DNA of 61,500 nucleotides, from positions 1-61,500 of the forward strand of contig CALYQW010000021.1 of assembly GCA_945290265.1 (NCBI GenBank), given 5' to 3'. The stretch comes from an uncultured Erwinia sp. Lineage in GTDB: Bacteria > Pseudomonadota > Gammaproteobacteria > Enterobacterales > Enterobacteriaceae. The notes below the pieces were generated by a model. It was not told where the DNA came from and searched no databases. It saw only the letters and a list, made by a program, of their open reading frames with translations. The position numbers and the translations under genes are program-made. This document shows, one piece after another, positions 28,412 to 38,545 of this stretch; position 1 is the first letter of the stretch; every line of letters begins with the position of its first letter.

Positions 28412-29806
28412 TTACTCCGCTGAAACCGGCTTAACGCCAGCGGCCTGCAGTGCCTGCTCGAACTTGCTGAGGAACACGCCCAGCTCTTCGTTAGTGATCA
28501 GCAGGGAAGGTAACAGACGGAGCACGCTGCCATGGCGGCCGCCGCGCTCGAGGATCAGACCGTTTTCAAAGCATTTTTTCTGCAGCAGAGCAGACAGCTC
28601 GCCATCCGCCGGATAGCAGCCCAGATGATCCTGCGGCTGATCCGGCTTAACGATTTCAATGCCCAGCATCAGACCCAGACCACGGATATTCCCCATAACC
28701 GGATAACGCTTCTGCAGCGCTGCAAGCTGTTCTTTCAGCCATGCACCCTGCGCAGCCACTTTATCGGCTACGTTGTTTTCTTTCAGGTATTTCAGCGTGG
28801 TCAGGCCGGTTGCCATCGCCAGCTGGTTACCGCGGAAAGTACCGGTATGGTGGCCCGGCTCCCAGGCATCAAACTGTTTTTTGATGCCCAGTACCGCCAG
28901 CGGCAGACCGCCACCGACAGCTTTGGACATAACAATGATATCCGGTTCAATACCCGCGTGCTCAAAAGCGAAGAATTTACCGCTACGGGCAAAACCAGCC
29001 TGCACTTCATCAAGGATCAGCAGAATACCGTGTTCAGCGGTCACTTTGCGGATACGCTGCAGCCACTCAACCGGTGCCGGATTAACGCCGCCTTCACCCT
29101 GTACCGCTTCGAGGATCACCGCCGCAGGTTTGCGCACGCCGCTTTCCACGTCATTGATCAGGTTTTCAAAGTAGTAGGTGAGTGCTTTAACGCCGGCTTC
29201 ACCGCCAATACCTAACGGGCAGCGGTACAAATGCGGATAAGGCATAAACTGCACTTCCGGCATCATACCGTTCACGGCTTCTTTTGGTGACAGGTTGCCG
29301 GTGACGGACAGCGCACCGTGCGTCATACCGTGATAACCGCCGGAGAAGCTGATTACCCCGGAACGCCCGGTATGTTTTTTCGCCAGCTTCAGCGCGGCCT
29401 CTACCGCATCGGCACCGGAAGGGCCGCAGAACTGCAGGCAGTACTCTTTACCCTGACCTGGCAGTAAGGAAAGCAGATATTCTGAAAAACTGTCTTTCAG
29501 TGGCGTAGTCAGATCGAGTGTATGTAACGGCAAGCCGCTGGTAATGACATTTTGGATGCTCTGCAGCACATCAGGATGATTATGTCCAAGCGCCAGGGTA
29601 CCGGCACCCGCCAGACAATCAAGATAACGATTATTGTCAGCGTCCGTGATCCACACGCCCTGAGCCTGCGCGATTGCCAGCGGCAGCTTGCGCGGATAAC
29701 TGCGGACGTTTGACTCAAATTCTGCCTGTCTGGCTAAATAGCTCTCATTATTTTTGGCTAATGAAATGGCATCTAAAGTATCAATACGGACTTTATCCGT
29801 CATCAT
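28412..29806 (-). CDS. dat: Diaminobutyrate--2-oxoglutarate transaminase
   Basis: Makes L-2,4-diaminobutyrate from aspartate semialdehyde and glutamate. The 464-residue class III aminotransferase shows [51 protein letters not shown], the PLP Asp in [16 protein letters not shown] and the Schiff-base Lys in [15 protein letters not shown]. With ddc just downstream it forms the 1,3-diaminopropane pathway known from Acinetobacter and some enterobacteria. The product may serve as a polyamine or a siderophore precursor. Confidence 0.94.
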   Translation of the reverse strand: MMTDKVRIDTLDAISLAKNNESYLARQAEFESNVRSYPRKLPLAIAQAQGVWITDADNNRYLDCLAGAGTLALGHNHPDVLQSIQNVITSGLPLHTLDLTTPLKDSFSEYLLSLLPGQGKEYCLQFCGPSGADAVEAALKLAKKHTGRSGVISFSGGYHGMTHGALSVTGNLSPKEAVNGMMPEVQFMPYPHLYRCPLGIGGEAGVKALTYYFENLINDVESGVRKPAAVILEAVQGEGGVNPAPVEWLQRIRKVTAEHGILLILDEVQAGFARSGKFFAFEHAGIEPDIIVMSKAVGGGLPLAVLGIKKQFDAWEPGHHTGTFRGNQLAMATGLTTLKYLKENNVADKVAAQGAWLKEQLAALQKRYPVMGNIRGLGLMLGIEIVKPDQPQDHLGCYPADGELSALLQKKCFENGLILERGGRHGSVLRLLPSLLITNEELGVFLSKFEQALQAAGVKPVSAE

Positions 29807-30401
29807 ATCACTCCTACAACCGTGGGAATTTAATCATCCACGGCTGAATAAATTAATTTGAATGTAGTTACCCTGAAAAAAAGCGCGCCCAATATATTGT
29901 TTTTTTACTAAAGTCTCAATCGATAAATTTGATAAGAAATACTAATCTGTTAATCGGATGACTCGCATTGTGAATATATTATGTGACTGTTGATAACACC
30001 CTGTTCAGTTATTGATTTTGTTGGGTCAGACGGGGTTTTGGTGGTATTCAACCGATAGTGGTGCTGTTGATTAAGGCAACAGATGGTAGAGTAAATAGCG
30101 CAAATAGAATAACTTAATCCTGCTGTTTTGCTGCAGGATTTAATGTGTTAGCCAGAATGGCGGAAATAAAGGCTTACATAAATACCTTTAATTAGGTACC
30201 AGCAGTCAGCTAAATGTTAAATAAAAGATCATCACATCAGATAAAACCGGTAAATCGCAATTTATTAATTATCAAAACTGATTTATTAATACTCAGCTTC
30301 AACAATTTGTAAACACTATTAATTTGAGGATATTGATGCGGAGGGTTTCTACGCAACAGGCGGATACGCCGGTTGCAGCAGAAAAGGCGTATAAGCTGTA
30401 T
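29807..30401. other. 595-bp AT-rich region upstream of dat
   Basis: No gene is supported. It contains the dat promoter, not resolved here, and a small hairpin (aatcctgc / gcaggatt) at about 30116-30141 whose role is unclear. The right end leads into the Fur boxes and the sRNA gene. Confidence 0.5.
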
Positions 30402-30420
30402 GGTAATGATAATTATTATC
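30402..30420 (+). promoter_or_regulatory. Fur box, distal
   Basis: ggtaatgataattattatc matches the 19-bp Fur consensus GATAATGATAATCATTATC at 17 positions by direct comparison. It lies about 65 bp before the inferred start of the RyhB-type RNA. Confidence 0.82.
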
Positions 30421-30444
30421 AATAATTGCTTTACATCCTCATCT

Positions 30445-30463
30445 GAGAATGATTATTATTACC
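30445..30463 (+). promoter_or_regulatory. Fur box, proximal, over the ryhB promoter
   Basis: gagaatgattattattacc matches the Fur consensus at 15 of 19 positions and covers a possible -10 element (tattat, 30454-30459). Iron-loaded Fur bound here would block transcription of the RNA that follows. Confidence 0.78.
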
Positions 30464-30465
30464 TT

Positions 30466-30558
30466 GCAATCCGGTGGTGGCTCTTCCGCCTGAATGCACG
30501 ACATTGCTCACATTGCTTCCAGTGTTTTTTTCAGCCCACCTTGTGTGGGCTTTTTTTT
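30466..30558 (+). ncRNA. ryhB: RyhB-type Fur-regulated small RNA
   Basis: The segment 30496-30523 contains the RyhB core: gcacgacattgctcacattg followed by cttccagt, identical as I recall it to E. coli RyhB, including the mRNA-pairing seed. A T-rich Hfq-type segment comes next, then an intrinsic terminator with stem agcccac / gtgggct and eight T ending at 30558. Two Fur boxes lie directly upstream. RyhB represses iron-using enzymes when iron is short. The 5' end is inferred from the promoter position. In E. coli ryhB lies elsewhere (yhhX-yhhY); here it sits between dat and pspF. Confidence 0.92.
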
Positions 30559-30578
30559 GCGGTGGCAGCAAAGCAGGT

Positions 30579-31580
30579 TCAACCTTTGCCTGACACTTTT
30601 CCGTCGATGGCATACTTTTTCATCATAGCCCGTAGCTGGTGATAGGTTACCCCCAGCAACACTGACGCCTGACGCTGGTTAAAACGCGCCTGTGACAAGC
30701 TTTTCTCTAACAAAGCCTGTTCCTGCTGCTGTTGCCACTGGCGCAAATCGAGCGGCAAAGCCGGTAATGATGGATTTTCATCGGTGAGCGCGGTAGTGAC
30801 TAATGATGTTTTGGCAAACGGATCAACAATCACCCGATCCAGCGGCCGTTCGCTGTCACCGTGGCGAAAAACGGAACGCTCCACCACATTTTTAAGTTCG
30901 CGCACATTGCCCGGCCAGTGATAATCCAGCAAGACCTGACGTGCCTGTGCGGAAAAGCCGGGGAACAGCGGCAGCGCCAGTTCGCGGCACATCTGAATGG
31001 CAAACTGCTGCGCCATCACCAAAATATCGCTGCGCCGTTCACGCAGCGCAGGCAGTTGCACTACGTCAAACGCCAGGCGGTCGAGCAGATCGGCACGAAA
31101 CTTACCGGCCGCTGCCATCTGCGGCAGGTCGGCATTGGTGGCGCACACCAGCCTTACATTCACTTGTAACGACTGACTGCCTCCAACCCGCTCCAGCTGG
31201 CCATACTCGATCACCCGCAGCAGTTTTTCCTGCACCAGCATAGGGGCAGTAGCCAGCTCATCAAGAAACAGGGTGCCGCCATCAGCCCGTTCAAAGCGTC
31301 CCTGGTGGCGTTTTTGTGCGCCGGTAAATGCACCGGCCTCATGGCCAAACAGTTCGGAATCCAGCAGGTTATCATTCAGAGCGGCGCAGTTGAGTGAGAC
31401 AAATGGCCCCTGCCAGCGTTCTGACAGAAAATGCAGGCGGCGGGCGATCAGTTCTTTTCCGGTACCGCGTTCACCGATAATCAGCACCGGCTTATTCAGC
31501 ACAGCCAGGTGCGATACCTGTTCCAGTACTTCAAGAAAATTATTTGACTCGCCGAGCAACGCATTGCCGTGATCATTCAT
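30579..31580 (-). CDS. pspF: Phage shock protein operon activator PspF
   Basis: PspF is the sigma54 activator of pspA-D. It has no N-terminal sensor domain and is held inactive by PspA. I start at ATG 31580 (333 residues); the frame goes 5 codons further to a TTG. It has Walker A GERGTGKE, the sigma54-contacting GAFTGA loop, Walker B GGTLFLDE, the arginine-finger region and a C-terminal helix-turn-helix (NQRQASVLLGVTYHQLRAMM). It is divergent from pspA as in E. coli, so the shared spacer also carries its own promoter. Confidence 0.96.
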   Translation of the reverse strand: MNDHGNALLGESNNFLEVLEQVSHLAVLNKPVLIIGERGTGKELIARRLHFLSERWQGPFVSLNCAALNDNLLDSELFGHEAGAFTGAQKRHQGRFERADGGTLFLDELATAPMLVQEKLLRVIEYGQLERVGGSQSLQVNVRLVCATNADLPQMAAAGKFRADLLDRLAFDVVQLPALRERRSDILVMAQQFAIQMCRELALPLFPGFSAQARQVLLDYHWPGNVRELKNVVERSVFRHGDSERPLDRVIVDPFAKTSLVTTALTDENPSLPALPLDLRQWQQQQEQALLEKSLSQARFNQRQASVLLGVTYHQLRAMMKKYAIDGKVSGKG

Positions 31581-31677
31581 AATCAAATTCACCAACTGTT
31601 AGTCATAAAAACCACTTTAGGCAAAAAGGATAACCTTGTAAAGATGCTCTAAGCTGATAAATCAGTAAGTTAAAAAC

Positions 31678-31692
31678 TGGCACGACTTTTGA
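31678..31692 (+). promoter_or_regulatory. Sigma54 promoter of the psp operon
   Basis: tggcacgacttttga fits the -24/-12 consensus TGGCAC-N5-TTGC with A as the last base. It is 64 nt upstream of the pspA ATG in the pspF-pspA spacer, where PspF enhancer sites and an IHF site are expected; I could not delimit those. Confidence 0.87.
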
Positions 31693-31755
31693 ATCAGGAA
31701 AAGGGCAGATCAGTAGAATGCTGGTTAACCTGACCGATTATAAGAGGATAGTGAA

Positions 31756-32421
31756 ATGGGAATTTTTTCGCGCTTTGCCGATATTGTTAATGCCAACATT
31801 AATTCACTGCTGGAGAAAGCGGAAGATCCGCAAAAGCTGGTCCGCCTGATGATCCAGGAAATGGAAGATACTCTGGTTGAGGTGCGTTCAACTTCTGCGC
31901 GCGCTTTGGCAGAGAAAAAGCAGCTGTTACGTCGTATCAGCCAGGCAGAATCACAACAGGTACAGTGGCAGGAAAAAGCGGAGCTGGCGCTGCGTAAAGA
32001 GAATGAAGACCTGGCGCGCGCGGCGTTGATTGAAAAACAAAAACTGTCGCCACTGATTGAAGCTCTGCAGCAGGAAGCCAGTCAGACTGAAGAAACCCTG
32101 ACGCGCATGAAAACTGAAATTGCCGAACTGGAAAGCAAGCTGAGCGAAACCCGTGCCCGTCAGCAGGCGCTGACTTTACGGCATCAGGCGGCATCATCTT
32201 CCCGCGATGTGCGTCGCCAGCTGGACAGCGGCAAACTGGATGAAGCTATCGCGCGATTTGAATCGTTTGAACGCCGCATCGATCATATGGAAGCAGAAGC
32301 GGAAAGTCACAGTCTGGGTAAACATAAAAGTCTGGATCAGCAGTTTGCAGAAATGCAGGCTGATGATGAAATCAGTCAGCAACTGGCTGCACTTAAAGCT
32401 AAAGTGGAACGTAGTGAATAA
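31756..32421 (+). CDS. pspA: Phage shock protein PspA
   Basis: PspA stabilises the inner membrane under proton-motive-force stress by forming scaffolds (it is ESCRT-III-like). In unstressed cells it binds and inhibits PspF. The 221-residue protein has the N-terminal amphipathic start [19 protein letters not shown] and then long coiled-coil helices to about residue 190. It matches E. coli PspA throughout. First gene of the pspABCD operon under the sigma54 promoter. Confidence 0.97.
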   Translation: MGIFSRFADIVNANINSLLEKAEDPQKLVRLMIQEMEDTLVEVRSTSARALAEKKQLLRRISQAESQQVQWQEKAELALRKENEDLARAALIEKQKLSPLIEALQQEASQTEETLTRMKTEIAELESKLSETRARQQALTLRHQAASSSRDVRRQLDSGKLDEAIARFESFERRIDHMEAEAESHSLGKHKSLDQQFAEMQADDEISQQLAALKAKVERSE

Positions 32422-32449
32422 CCGTTTCGGTAACCCGCAAGGAGAGTGA

Positions 32450-32677
32450 ATGAGCGCATTACTGCTGGCCATACCCTTAACGATATTTGTGCTGTTTGTG
32501 GCACCGATCTGGTTATGGCTTCATTACAACAACCGCCAGAACGGTAGCGCAGTGCTGTCGCAGAGTGAACTGCAGCGTTTGCAGCAGTTAGATAACGAGG
32601 CGAAAAATATGCGCGAGCGTATTCAGGCACTGGAAGCAATCCTCGATGCTGAACATCCCCAGTGGAGGCAACCATGA
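32450..32677 (+). CDS. pspB: Phage shock protein PspB
   Basis: A 75-residue protein with one N-terminal transmembrane helix (ALLLAIPLTIFVLFVAPIWL) and a cytosolic helical tail. With PspC it senses membrane damage and releases PspF from PspA. Its stop overlaps the pspC start (ATGA), giving translational coupling. Confidence 0.95.
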   Translation: MSALLLAIPLTIFVLFVAPIWLWLHYNNRQNGSAVLSQSELQRLQQLDNEAKNMRERIQALEAILDAEHPQWRQP

Positions 32678-33024
32678 GCAGGATGAAAAAACTGTACCGT
32701 ATTCCCGCTAAGGGAAAAGTGAAGGGCGTTTGTGCCGGATTTGCGGAATATCTCGATATCCCGGTATGGCTGGTGAGAACCATCGTCATTCTGTCGATGA
32801 TTTTCGGGCTGTTCCTGCTTACCCTGGCGGCATACTTTATTCTGGCGATGATCCTCGATGAAAAACCGCTGACGGTAAATGAGGGGGCGGAAAATATGAC
32901 CACCAGCCAGTTGCTGGCACAGGTGGGGGCGGAACTGAACGCAGGTGAGCGTCGCCTGCGGGAGATGGAGCGCTACGTGACGTCAGAAACGTTTAACGTG
33001 CGCAGCCGCTTCAGTCAGCTGTAA
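32674..33024 (+). CDS. pspC: Phage shock protein PspC
   Basis: A 116-residue PspC-domain membrane protein. I start at ATG 32674, which overlaps the pspB stop, and not at the ATG four codons upstream in the frame. KVKGVCAGFAEYLDIPVWLVR and the next hydrophobic helix are the PspC signature. The cytosolic end LREMERYVTSETF...RSRF is shared with E. coli PspC. It acts with PspB as the sensor for the response. Confidence 0.95.
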   Translation: MSRMKKLYRIPAKGKVKGVCAGFAEYLDIPVWLVRTIVILSMIFGLFLLTLAAYFILAMILDEKPLTVNEGAENMTTSQLLAQVGAELNAGERRLREMERYVTSETFNVRSRFSQL

Positions 33025-33042
33025 ATTACAGAGGAGACGACG

Positions 33043-33273
33043 ATGCGTCACTGGCAACATAGCCTGCAGCAGCAGGCGCTTCCCACGCTGAAAAAAGTGG
33101 GAAAATTTGTGCTGATCAGCGCAGCCACCTGCGGTCCGGCTGGCGTTAGCGGTTGGGCGGTAAAATCGGTGGCTCACCGGCCGCTGAAAATCCTGCTGGC
33201 CTGGGCACTGGAGCCTGCACTGCGTCATCTGCTGCGCAAAGCGACAGCGCGCTGGGCTAAACCCGCCCGCTAA
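33043..33273 (+). CDS. pspD: Phage shock protein PspD
   Basis: A 76-residue PspD protein, peripheral to the inner membrane and of poorly defined role. It starts MRHWQHSLQQQALPTLKKVG behind GAGGAGA, 18 nt after pspC. A hydrophobic middle segment and a basic C-terminus are typical. No pspE follows; the next gene is ycjX. Confidence 0.9.
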   Translation: MRHWQHSLQQQALPTLKKVGKFVLISAATCGPAGVSGWAVKSVAHRPLKILLAWALEPALRHLLRKATARWAKPAR

Positions 33274-33324
33274 GCGCGTTGTGCTAAGATAAAGCACTAT
33301 CGCTCACCCGGAAGCGCGCTACAG

Positions 33325-34722
33325 ATGAAACGAATACAGGATGAACTACTTTCACTGGTCAATCGCGGCGCAGATCGCCATCTGCGCCTGGCGGTGACCG
33401 GCCTCAGCCGCAGTGGCAAAACCGCCTTTATTACCTCGCTGGTCAATCAACTGCTAAATGTTAATCACGGCGCGCGTCTGCCGCTGCTGTCGGCGGTGCG
33501 CGATCAGCGCCTGCTGGGCGTCAGGCGGGTTCCGCAGCGCGATCTGGGCATCAGTCGCTTTGCCTACGATGAAGGACTGGCCCAGCTGTGCACTACGCCG
33601 CCCGACTGGCCAACGCCAACGCGCGGGGTCAGCGAAATGCGCCTGGCGCTGCGCTATCGCTCCGATCGCTCGCTGTTACGTCACTTTAAAGAGACGTCAA
33701 CCCTGTGGCTGGAAATCGTTGATTACCCCGGCGAGTGGCTGCTGGATTTACCCATGCTGGCCCAGGACTATCTGGCCTGGTCGGCGCAGATGACCGGGCT
33801 TTTACAGGGTGAACGCCTGGAGTGGGCGCAGCACTGGCAGCAGCTGTGTATCGGGCTTGATCCGCTGGCACCCGCAGATGAAAACCGGCTGGCTGAAATA
33901 TCTGCCGCCTGGACAGAGTATCTGCATCGCTGTAAGCAGGAAGGGCTGCACTTTATTCAGCCCGGACGTTTTGTACTGCCGGGCGAGATGGCCGGTGCCC
34001 CGGCGCTGCAGTTCTTTCCCTGGCCGCAGGGCGCAGCGGTTAATGCTGCTGCGCTGGCGCAGGCGGATGAACACAGTAATTTTGGTATGCTGCGCGCCCG
34101 CTATCACTACTACTGCCAGCAGGTCGTAAAAGGCTTCTACAAAAACTATTTTTTGCGATTTGACCGGCAAATTGTGCTGGTGGACTGCCTGCAGCCGCTG
34201 AATCGTGGGCCGCAGGCTTTTAACGATATGCGTCTGGCGCTGACCCAGCTGATGCAAAGTTTTTCTTACGGCCAGCGGACGCTGTTTCGCCGGCTGTTTT
34301 CACCGGTGATTGACCGGTTGCTGTTTGCCGCCACCAAGGCCGATCATATCACCGCCGATCAACATACCAACCTGGTGTCGCTGCTGCAGCAACTGGTGCA
34401 GGAAGCCTGGCAGAATGCGGCGTTTGAGGGCATTACCATGAAATGCCTCGGGCTGGCTGCGGTTCAGGCGACGCAAAACGGACAGGTGGAACATAACGGG
34501 GAAACCCTTGCCGCGCTGCGCGGACATCGTATCGGCGATAACGCGCCGCTCACTGTCTATCCGGGGGAAGTCCCGGATCGTCTGCCGGGTGCCGCCTTCT
34601 GGCAACAGCAGGGCTTCGATTTTGCCCAGTTCCGCCCGCAGCAGCAGGAACCTGACCAGCCGCTACCGCATATCAGAATGGATGCGGCACTGGAATTTTT
34701 ACTGGGAGATAAACTGCAATGA
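33325..34722 (+). CDS. ycjX: YcjX family P-loop GTPase-like protein (DUF463)
   Basis: A 465-residue protein with Walker [11 protein letters not shown] near residue 25. YcjX belongs to the Psp regulon in enterobacteria and has a G-protein-like fold; its cell function is not settled. [19 protein letters not shown] (switch II-like) and TKADHI (guanine-specificity-like) are visible. It follows pspD by 51 nt and overlaps ycjF by 4 nt, so all probably belong to one stress-induced operon. Confidence 0.95.
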   Translation: MKRIQDELLSLVNRGADRHLRLAVTGLSRSGKTAFITSLVNQLLNVNHGARLPLLSAVRDQRLLGVRRVPQRDLGISRFAYDEGLAQLCTTPPDWPTPTRGVSEMRLALRYRSDRSLLRHFKETSTLWLEIVDYPGEWLLDLPMLAQDYLAWSAQMTGLLQGERLEWAQHWQQLCIGLDPLAPADENRLAEISAAWTEYLHRCKQEGLHFIQPGRFVLPGEMAGAPALQFFPWPQGAAVNAAALAQADEHSNFGMLRARYHYYCQQVVKGFYKNYFLRFDRQIVLVDCLQPLNRGPQAFNDMRLALTQLMQSFSYGQRTLFRRLFSPVIDRLLFAATKADHITADQHTNLVSLLQQLVQEAWQNAAFEGITMKCLGLAAVQATQNGQVEHNGETLAALRGHRIGDNAPLTVYPGEVPDRLPGAAFWQQQGFDFAQFRPQQQEPDQPLPHIRMDAALEFLLGDKLQ

Positions 34723-35774
34723 CCTCGCCGATTAAACCGCGCATTGACTTTGCCGCTGAACTGAAAGATCAACCTGCCGTCAGCCTGCGTCAGTCACAGC
34801 AGTTTTCCGCCCCGGAAGACAAATTTACCGAGCTTGAACCCCTGACCGATGAACAGCCGCAGGAAGCGGGGCCGGGCGAAAGGGCGGTTGAAGCTGCGCT
34901 GCGGCCAAAACGCAGTCTGTGGCGCAAAATGGTGATGGCGGGGATTACCCTGTTTGCCGCCAGTGCGGTGGCGCAGGGTGTGCAGTGGGTATATCTGGCG
35001 TGGCAGGCAGGCGACTGGATTGCGATGGGCGGTGCAGCGGCAGGCGCGTTAATTGTCGGGGCCGGAAGCGGTGCGCTGCTGGTTGAATGGCGACGGCTGT
35101 ACCGGCTGCGTCAACAGGCCGATGAACGCGATCGTGCCCGGGAGCTGCTGGACAGTCAGGCGCTGGGCAACGGTGAAAAATTCTGTCTGCATCTGGCGCA
35201 TCGAGCCGGACTGGACAGTGCCAATCCGGGGTTACAGCGCTGGCAGGCTTCGCTGGACGCCAGCCACAATGATGCCGAAGTGGTGACGCTGTATGCCCGG
35301 CTGGTGCAGCCGCAGCTTGATAAGCGCGCCCGGCGTGAAATCAGTCGTTGCGCGGCGGAATCGGCGGTGATGGTTGCCGTCAGTCCGCTGGCAGTGGTGG
35401 ATATGGCTTTTATTGCCTGGCGCAATATGCGGCTGGTTAACCGCATCGCCGCGTTATACGGCATGGAACTGGGTTATTTCAGTCGCCTGCGCCTGTTCCG
35501 TCTGGTGCTGCTGAATATCGCTTTTGCCGGGGTGTCCGAACTGGTTCAGGACGTGGGGATTGACTGGCTGTCACAGCACCTTGCCGCGCGCCTTTCCGCG
35601 CGTGCCGCACAGGGACTGGGGGCCGGGCTGCTGACGGCGCGGCTGGGGGTAAAAGCGATGGAACTGTGTCGCCCGCTGCCCTGGCTGCCGGACGATAAAC
35701 CACGTTTAGGCGATTTTCGTCGTGAGCTGGTGGAAGTCATGAAGACCTCGCTGGTGAAAAAAACGCCGCAGTAA
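34719..35774 (+). CDS. ycjF: YcjF family inner-membrane protein (DUF697)
   Basis: A 351-residue protein with a charged cytosolic N-terminus (about 65 residues), two close membrane helices near residues 73-117 and a C-terminal DUF697 domain that is itself partly hydrophobic. Its start overlaps the ycjX stop (ATGA), and the pair is conserved in the Psp regulon. Its function is unknown; a role in membrane stress is inferred from context. Confidence 0.94.
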   Translation: MTSPIKPRIDFAAELKDQPAVSLRQSQQFSAPEDKFTELEPLTDEQPQEAGPGERAVEAALRPKRSLWRKMVMAGITLFAASAVAQGVQWVYLAWQAGDWIAMGGAAAGALIVGAGSGALLVEWRRLYRLRQQADERDRARELLDSQALGNGEKFCLHLAHRAGLDSANPGLQRWQASLDASHNDAEVVTLYARLVQPQLDKRARREISRCAAESAVMVAVSPLAVVDMAFIAWRNMRLVNRIAALYGMELGYFSRLRLFRLVLLNIAFAGVSELVQDVGIDWLSQHLAARLSARAAQGLGAGLLTARLGVKAMELCRPLPWLPDDKPRLGDFRRELVEVMKTSLVKKTPQ

Positions 35775-35886
35775 GGTTCCTGCTTACAGTTGGTGTCAAC
35801 TTTTGCTGCCAGATGGCTTCTGACCCGGTGACATTTAGCGTATTATCAGACAAATGATAAGCACTGTGAATCCGAAGGTATAACGC

Positions 35887-37446
35887 ATGCGTCTTGAAGT
35901 TTTTTGCCAGGACAGAATCGGACTGACCCGTGAGCTGCTGGATCTGCTGGCCGGACGAGGCATCGATCTGCGCGGCATCGAAATTGAAGTCAGTGGCCGC
36001 ATCTATCTGAATTTTTCCGCCATCAGCTTTGATCAGTTCAGCCAACTGATGGCGGAAATCCGCCGCATTCCCGGGGTGACCGACGTTCGTACGGTCGCCT
36101 ATCTGCCTTCCGAACGGGAACATCGTGCGCTGAGTGCGCTGCTGGTAGCCTTGCCGGAGCCGGTATTTTCCATTGACATGAAGGGGAAACCTGAACTGGC
36201 CAATCCGGCGGCGCTGGCGTTATTTGGCCTCAGCCAGGAAAAATTACGCCATTGTCCGGTCAGCAGCCTGATCGCGGGGGTTAACTTTACTCAATGGCTT
36301 GAAGCCGGACAGATCGCACCACAAACCCGCCATGTGGTGCTGCAGGGGCGGGATTTTCTGATGGAAGCCACGCCAATATACGCCCGCGAGGATGAGGATG
36401 AGGGCATCAGGCCGGTTGGCGCCGTGGTGATGCTCAAATCCACGCTGCGTATGGGGCAGCAACTGCAGGAACTGTCCGTGAATAATGACCGCGATTTTCA
36501 GCATATTGTGGCGGTCAGTGGCAGGATGCGGCAGGTGGTTGATCAGGCACGCAAGCTGGCAATGCTCGATGAACCGCTGCTTATCGTCGGAGATACCGGC
36601 ACTGGTAAAGATATGCTGGCCCGCGCCTGTCACCTGCGCAGTGCGCGAGGTGATAAGCCATTTCTGGCGCTGAACTGCGCTTCGCTTCCGGATGAAGTGG
36701 CGGAAAGTGAGCTGTTTGGTCATGCTGCCGGAGCGTACCCCAATGCTCTGGAAGGTAAAAAGGGCTTTTTTGAGCAGGCGAACGGTGGCTCGGTATTACT
36801 GGATGAAATTGGGGAAATGTCGCCCCGAATGCAAACCAAACTGCTGCGTTTTCTGAACGATGGGACTTTCCGCCGGGTTGGGGAGGATCACGAAGTCCAT
36901 GTTGATGTACGAGTCATTTGTTGTACCCAGAAGAATTTGCTGGAACTGGTTCGGCGCGGTGAACTGCGCGAAGATCTGTTTTACCGCCTGAACGTGCTTA
37001 CCCTGCAAATTCCGCCGCTGCGCGACCGTCCTCAGGATATCCAGCCGCTGACGGAGCTGTTTGTTGCTCGTTTTGCTGATGAACAGGGAATTGCCCGTCC
37101 GGCGATTTCGTCGCAGCTCAACGGTTATCTCAGTCGCTACAGCTGGCCGGGCAACGTGCGTCAGTTAAAAAATGTGATTTGTCATGCTCTTGCGCAGCTG
37201 GAGGGACTGGAGCTGAGACCCCAGGATATTTTGTTACCGGAGCAGGCAATGGCACAGCCGCTGGGAGATGATGTGACGGAAGGGACGCTGGATGAGATCA
37301 CCAGCCGTTTTGAGCGTTCGGTCCTCAGCAGGCTCTACCTTTCTTATCCCAGCACCCGCAAGCTGGCTAAACGCCTGGGTGTTTCACATACCGCGATTGC
37401 GAATAAGCTGCGTGAGTATGGTTTGAGTCAGAAGAAGACAGAGTAA
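35887..37446 (+). CDS. tyrR: Transcriptional regulator TyrR
   Basis: TyrR controls aromatic amino-acid synthesis and transport genes in response to tyrosine, phenylalanine and tryptophan. The 519-residue protein has an N-terminal ACT domain (MRLEVFCQDRIGLTRELLDL), a PAS domain (about 80-190), a central AAA domain with GDTGTGKD, and a C-terminal helix-turn-helix (STRKLAKRLGVSHTAIANKL). The GAFTGA loop is replaced by GAYPNA, as expected for TyrR, which works with sigma70. Confidence 0.97.
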   Translation: MRLEVFCQDRIGLTRELLDLLAGRGIDLRGIEIEVSGRIYLNFSAISFDQFSQLMAEIRRIPGVTDVRTVAYLPSEREHRALSALLVALPEPVFSIDMKGKPELANPAALALFGLSQEKLRHCPVSSLIAGVNFTQWLEAGQIAPQTRHVVLQGRDFLMEATPIYAREDEDEGIRPVGAVVMLKSTLRMGQQLQELSVNNDRDFQHIVAVSGRMRQVVDQARKLAMLDEPLLIVGDTGTGKDMLARACHLRSARGDKPFLALNCASLPDEVAESELFGHAAGAYPNALEGKKGFFEQANGGSVLLDEIGEMSPRMQTKLLRFLNDGTFRRVGEDHEVHVDVRVICCTQKNLLELVRRGELREDLFYRLNVLTLQIPPLRDRPQDIQPLTELFVARFADEQGIARPAISSQLNGYLSRYSWPGNVRQLKNVICHALAQLEGLELRPQDILLPEQAMAQPLGDDVTEGTLDEITSRFERSVLSRLYLSYPSTRKLAKRLGVSHTAIANKLREYGLSQKKTE

Positions 37447-37507
37447 GAGTGAGGCTTGCGGCTGCCTTTTTCTAACGGTAGAAGCCCGGTCAAGAGCGAA
37501 GGTGTGT

Positions 37508-37541
37508 AAAAAAGCCCCGGCTGTTAGGCCAGGGCAGGGGC
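37508..37541 (-). terminator. Terminator of tpx
   Basis: The minus strand reads GCCCC...GGGGC with an inner GGC/GCC stem, followed by six T, between the tpx stop and the convergent tyrR gene. Confidence 0.75.
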
Positions 37542-37575
37542 ATTTTCGAGGCCAGTCAGTGACTGTCTTTTTACC

Positions 37576-38079
37576 TTACTTCAGGGCAGCAAGTGCTGCG
37601 TCATAGTCCGGCTCATGGGCAATCTCGCCTACCAGCTGGCTGTGCAGTACTTTGTCGTTTTCGTCAAGCACCACTACCGCACGCGCGGTCAGGCCTTTCA
37701 GCCCGCCTTCAGCAATAGCTACACCGTATTCTTCTGCGAATGAAGGGTTGCGCATGCTGGACAATGTGACCACATTCTCCAGACCATCAGCACCACAGAA
37801 ACGTGACTGTGCAAAAGGCAGATCGGCTGAAATGCACAGCACAACGGTGTTGTTCAGTTCACTGGCCAGCTGGTTGAACTTACGCACTGACGTAGCGCAG
37901 ACGCCGGTATCAATGCTGGGGAAAATATTCAGAACCTTGCGCTTACCTGCGAACTGAGTAAGCGATACATCGCTAAGATCCTTCGCTACCAGAGTAAAGG
38001 GTTTGGCATGCTGGCCCTGCGCCGGAAACTGGCCGGCTACAGCAACCGGATTACCCTGAAGAGTTACGCTCTGAGACAT
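37576..38079 (-). CDS. tpx: Thiol peroxidase Tpx
   Basis: A periplasm-associated or cytosolic peroxiredoxin that reduces lipid and alkyl hydroperoxides using thioredoxin. The 167-residue protein has [17 protein letters not shown] with the peroxidatic Cys (about residue 61) and [12 protein letters not shown] with the resolving Cys (about residue 95). Length and sequence match E. coli Tpx. AGGATAGCTT precedes the ATG; this leader is duplicated 463 bp upstream. Confidence 0.97.
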   Translation of the reverse strand: MSQSVTLQGNPVAVAGQFPAQGQHAKPFTLVAKDLSDVSLTQFAGKRKVLNIFPSIDTGVCATSVRKFNQLASELNNTVVLCISADLPFAQSRFCGADGLENVVTLSSMRNPSFAEEYGVAIAEGGLKGLTARAVVVLDENDKVLHSQLVGEIAHEPDYDAALAALK

Positions 38080-38082
38080 AAG

Positions 38083-38146
38083 CTATCCTTTTGATATGGA
38101 TTGTGGTTAAGACGCCTAGTGTATGCCATGCCGGCACGCTGAAACA
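38083..38146. repeat. Direct repeat copy A (tpx leader/promoter)
   Basis: This 64-bp segment covers the ribosome-binding site and upstream region of tpx. It aligns without gaps to 38546-38609, with 49 of 64 positions identical when I compare them by hand. Confidence 0.85.
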
Positions 38147-38545
38147 GTTAAAAATCATGACAATTTACCGCTGGCTGTAGGCGATTTTGCCGATACGGTA
38201 CTTTTTACGACAGTGTGCTGACGTTAACGCTTTCCGCAGACACAAATTCACCACATTATTTGCGAGTCATCCCGAAGCATCACCTTTCGCTCATTGCCAG
38301 AGAGATTGCGGGAGGCCAACATTCGTCATATTCAAAATGTTTATAGTGAAGCTTGTTTAATACCCGTTTGGAAAATTATTATTAAGTTTGAAACGTTTGC
38401 TGGAATTACCGCAGCTAAATAATATATTTTTGTTATTTTGCTGCTGATTTTCCTGTTTTGTACTACTAATAAAATTATCATCCACGAAACTATACCTCCC
38501 GTTATTACCCTACCAATTTTCTAATCACATCTCCCACCAAACCAA

